Assembly: GCA_029260615.1 (NCBI GenBank)
Contig: JAJDCX010000041.1
Span: forward strand, 40,003 to 104,002
Direction of reading: 5' to 3'
DNA from: Phycisphaeraceae bacterium
Lineage (GTDB): Bacteria; Planctomycetota; Phycisphaerae; Phycisphaerales; Phycisphaeraceae
Length of the DNA: 64,000 nt
Made by a program: the position numbers and the translations under genes. Numbering within the stretch: position 1 is the stretch's first letter; the number at the start of each line of letters is the position of its first letter. A model generated the notes under the pieces. It searched no databases and was not told where the DNA came from. It saw only the letters and a program-made list of their open reading frames with translations. Shown here piece by piece: positions 63,566-64,000 of the stretch.

Positions 63566-64000
63566 GGGCGCGGAGGGATACGGGGAGAAGAGAAGGCGGG
63601 GGAGGTTTCAGCGCAGAGGGGGAGGTATCCGCAGATTGCGCAGATGACATAGATTAAGAAGGGGACGCGACAAGTCGCGGCGCTTCGTGGGGCGGATTGT
63701 ATCTTTGTCTTGATCTTCTCTGTGTCTTTGTGCCTCTGTGGCTAAACCTTCTTGTTCTTGAAATCATCCATCATCAATCACACATCATCAATCTAAAAGC
63801 CTCACGATTCGCCGGCGGTAACGGCAGGCGCGGGGTCAGCGGGACCGGGTCGAGCCCGCGTCCTGTGATCCGTTATCTGGCCGGGGCGATCCGCTACCAA
63901 GGCCCCCGTCCCCCCGGAAGCATGGATGAAGTTTCATCCGTTCGCTTTGAGGTGACGATTTCCGCCGTGGTCCCAACACGGGGAGGTGGTGGGCGTTGGA
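63566..64000. other. gene-free end of the window
   Basis: No reading frame I can support. It holds a CGCGAC-AA-GTCGCG hairpin (63666-63679), a low-complexity TCTGTGTCTTTGTGCCTCTG stretch (about 63720-63739), which is a common intergenic repeat type, and a GGATGAA-N2-TTCATCC dyad (63924-63939). Confidence 0.5.

Noticed and set aside
1..64000. CRISPR arrays, rRNA genes, plasmid-type origin
   Set aside because: No regularly spaced repeats, rRNA sequence or iteron array was seen in the window.

Overview
The window looks like the chromosome of a planctomycete, most likely of the Phycisphaerae type. This is inferred from several traits: three PEP-CTERM exported proteins, two of them with dockerin-like repeats; a prepilin-like protein ending in a DGHV box; many secreted proteins with no recognisable family; an AhbC/AhbD-type alternative haem route; and moderately high GC. 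No rRNA or other phylogenetic marker is present, so the assignment is an inference.

Layout. 1-3.2 kb: two outer-membrane barrels flank a MoaA-type molybdopterin gene. 3.2-27.8 kb: a block of very large or unusual exported proteins of unknown function. Seven minus-strand genes (27318 down to 11316) look like one operon: TPR/PDZ protein, charged coiled coil, beta-helix protein, 285-aa protein, 1783-aa giant, small cytosolic 187-aa protein, 444-aa protein. A second giant (1895 aa, minus) and a 595-aa exported protein (plus) diverge from each other at its far end. Two degenerate direct repeats of about 245 bp bracket the whole block. 28-30.4 kb: acylphosphatase, S41 peptidase and YebC. 30.6-35.2 kb: a YgbA-type (NO-associated) gene, ahbD, ahbC and an NtrC-type sigma-54 activator, behind a well-formed sigma-54 promoter with an upstream 10-bp dyad.

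35.89-44.41 kb: an integrated element of about 8.5 kb between 43-bp direct repeats made of the 5' half of tRNA-Gly(TCC). It carries a DUF5681-type protein, a DUF4238-type fragment, a trypsin-like protease, an hsdM relic, two small HTH genes, a DUF3987-type primase/helicase, an Xre repressor and a tyrosine integrase. The integrase frame runs without a stop through the tRNA gene into host DNA. In the excised circle the same frame would continue into the 75-codon acidic tail now stranded at the left end.

44.5-63.6 kb: an EAL-domain relic, an MBOAT/SGNH acyltransferase pair, and a carbohydrate locus: DUF5009-type acyltransferase, sodium:solute symporter, DUF4874/DUF4832 protein, ROK regulator, sugar nucleotidyltransferase, GHMP kinase, Gfo/Idh/MocA oxidoreductase, prepilin-like protein and a GntR/LacI-type regulator. 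Four copies of a CTTG-N6-CAAG operator overlap or adjoin promoters of the symporter, the DUF4832 gene, the pilin-like gene and the regulator, suggesting one local regulon. Three tandem PEP-CTERM paralogues close the locus; the last carries a spherulin-4 (GH135-like) domain. The final 435 bp show no supported gene.

Strongest leads: the integrase whose C-terminus depends on integration state; the exported-giant operon between direct repeats, including a giant with four internal repeats and a possible toxin/immunity-like end; and the sigma-54 control of NO/haem genes.
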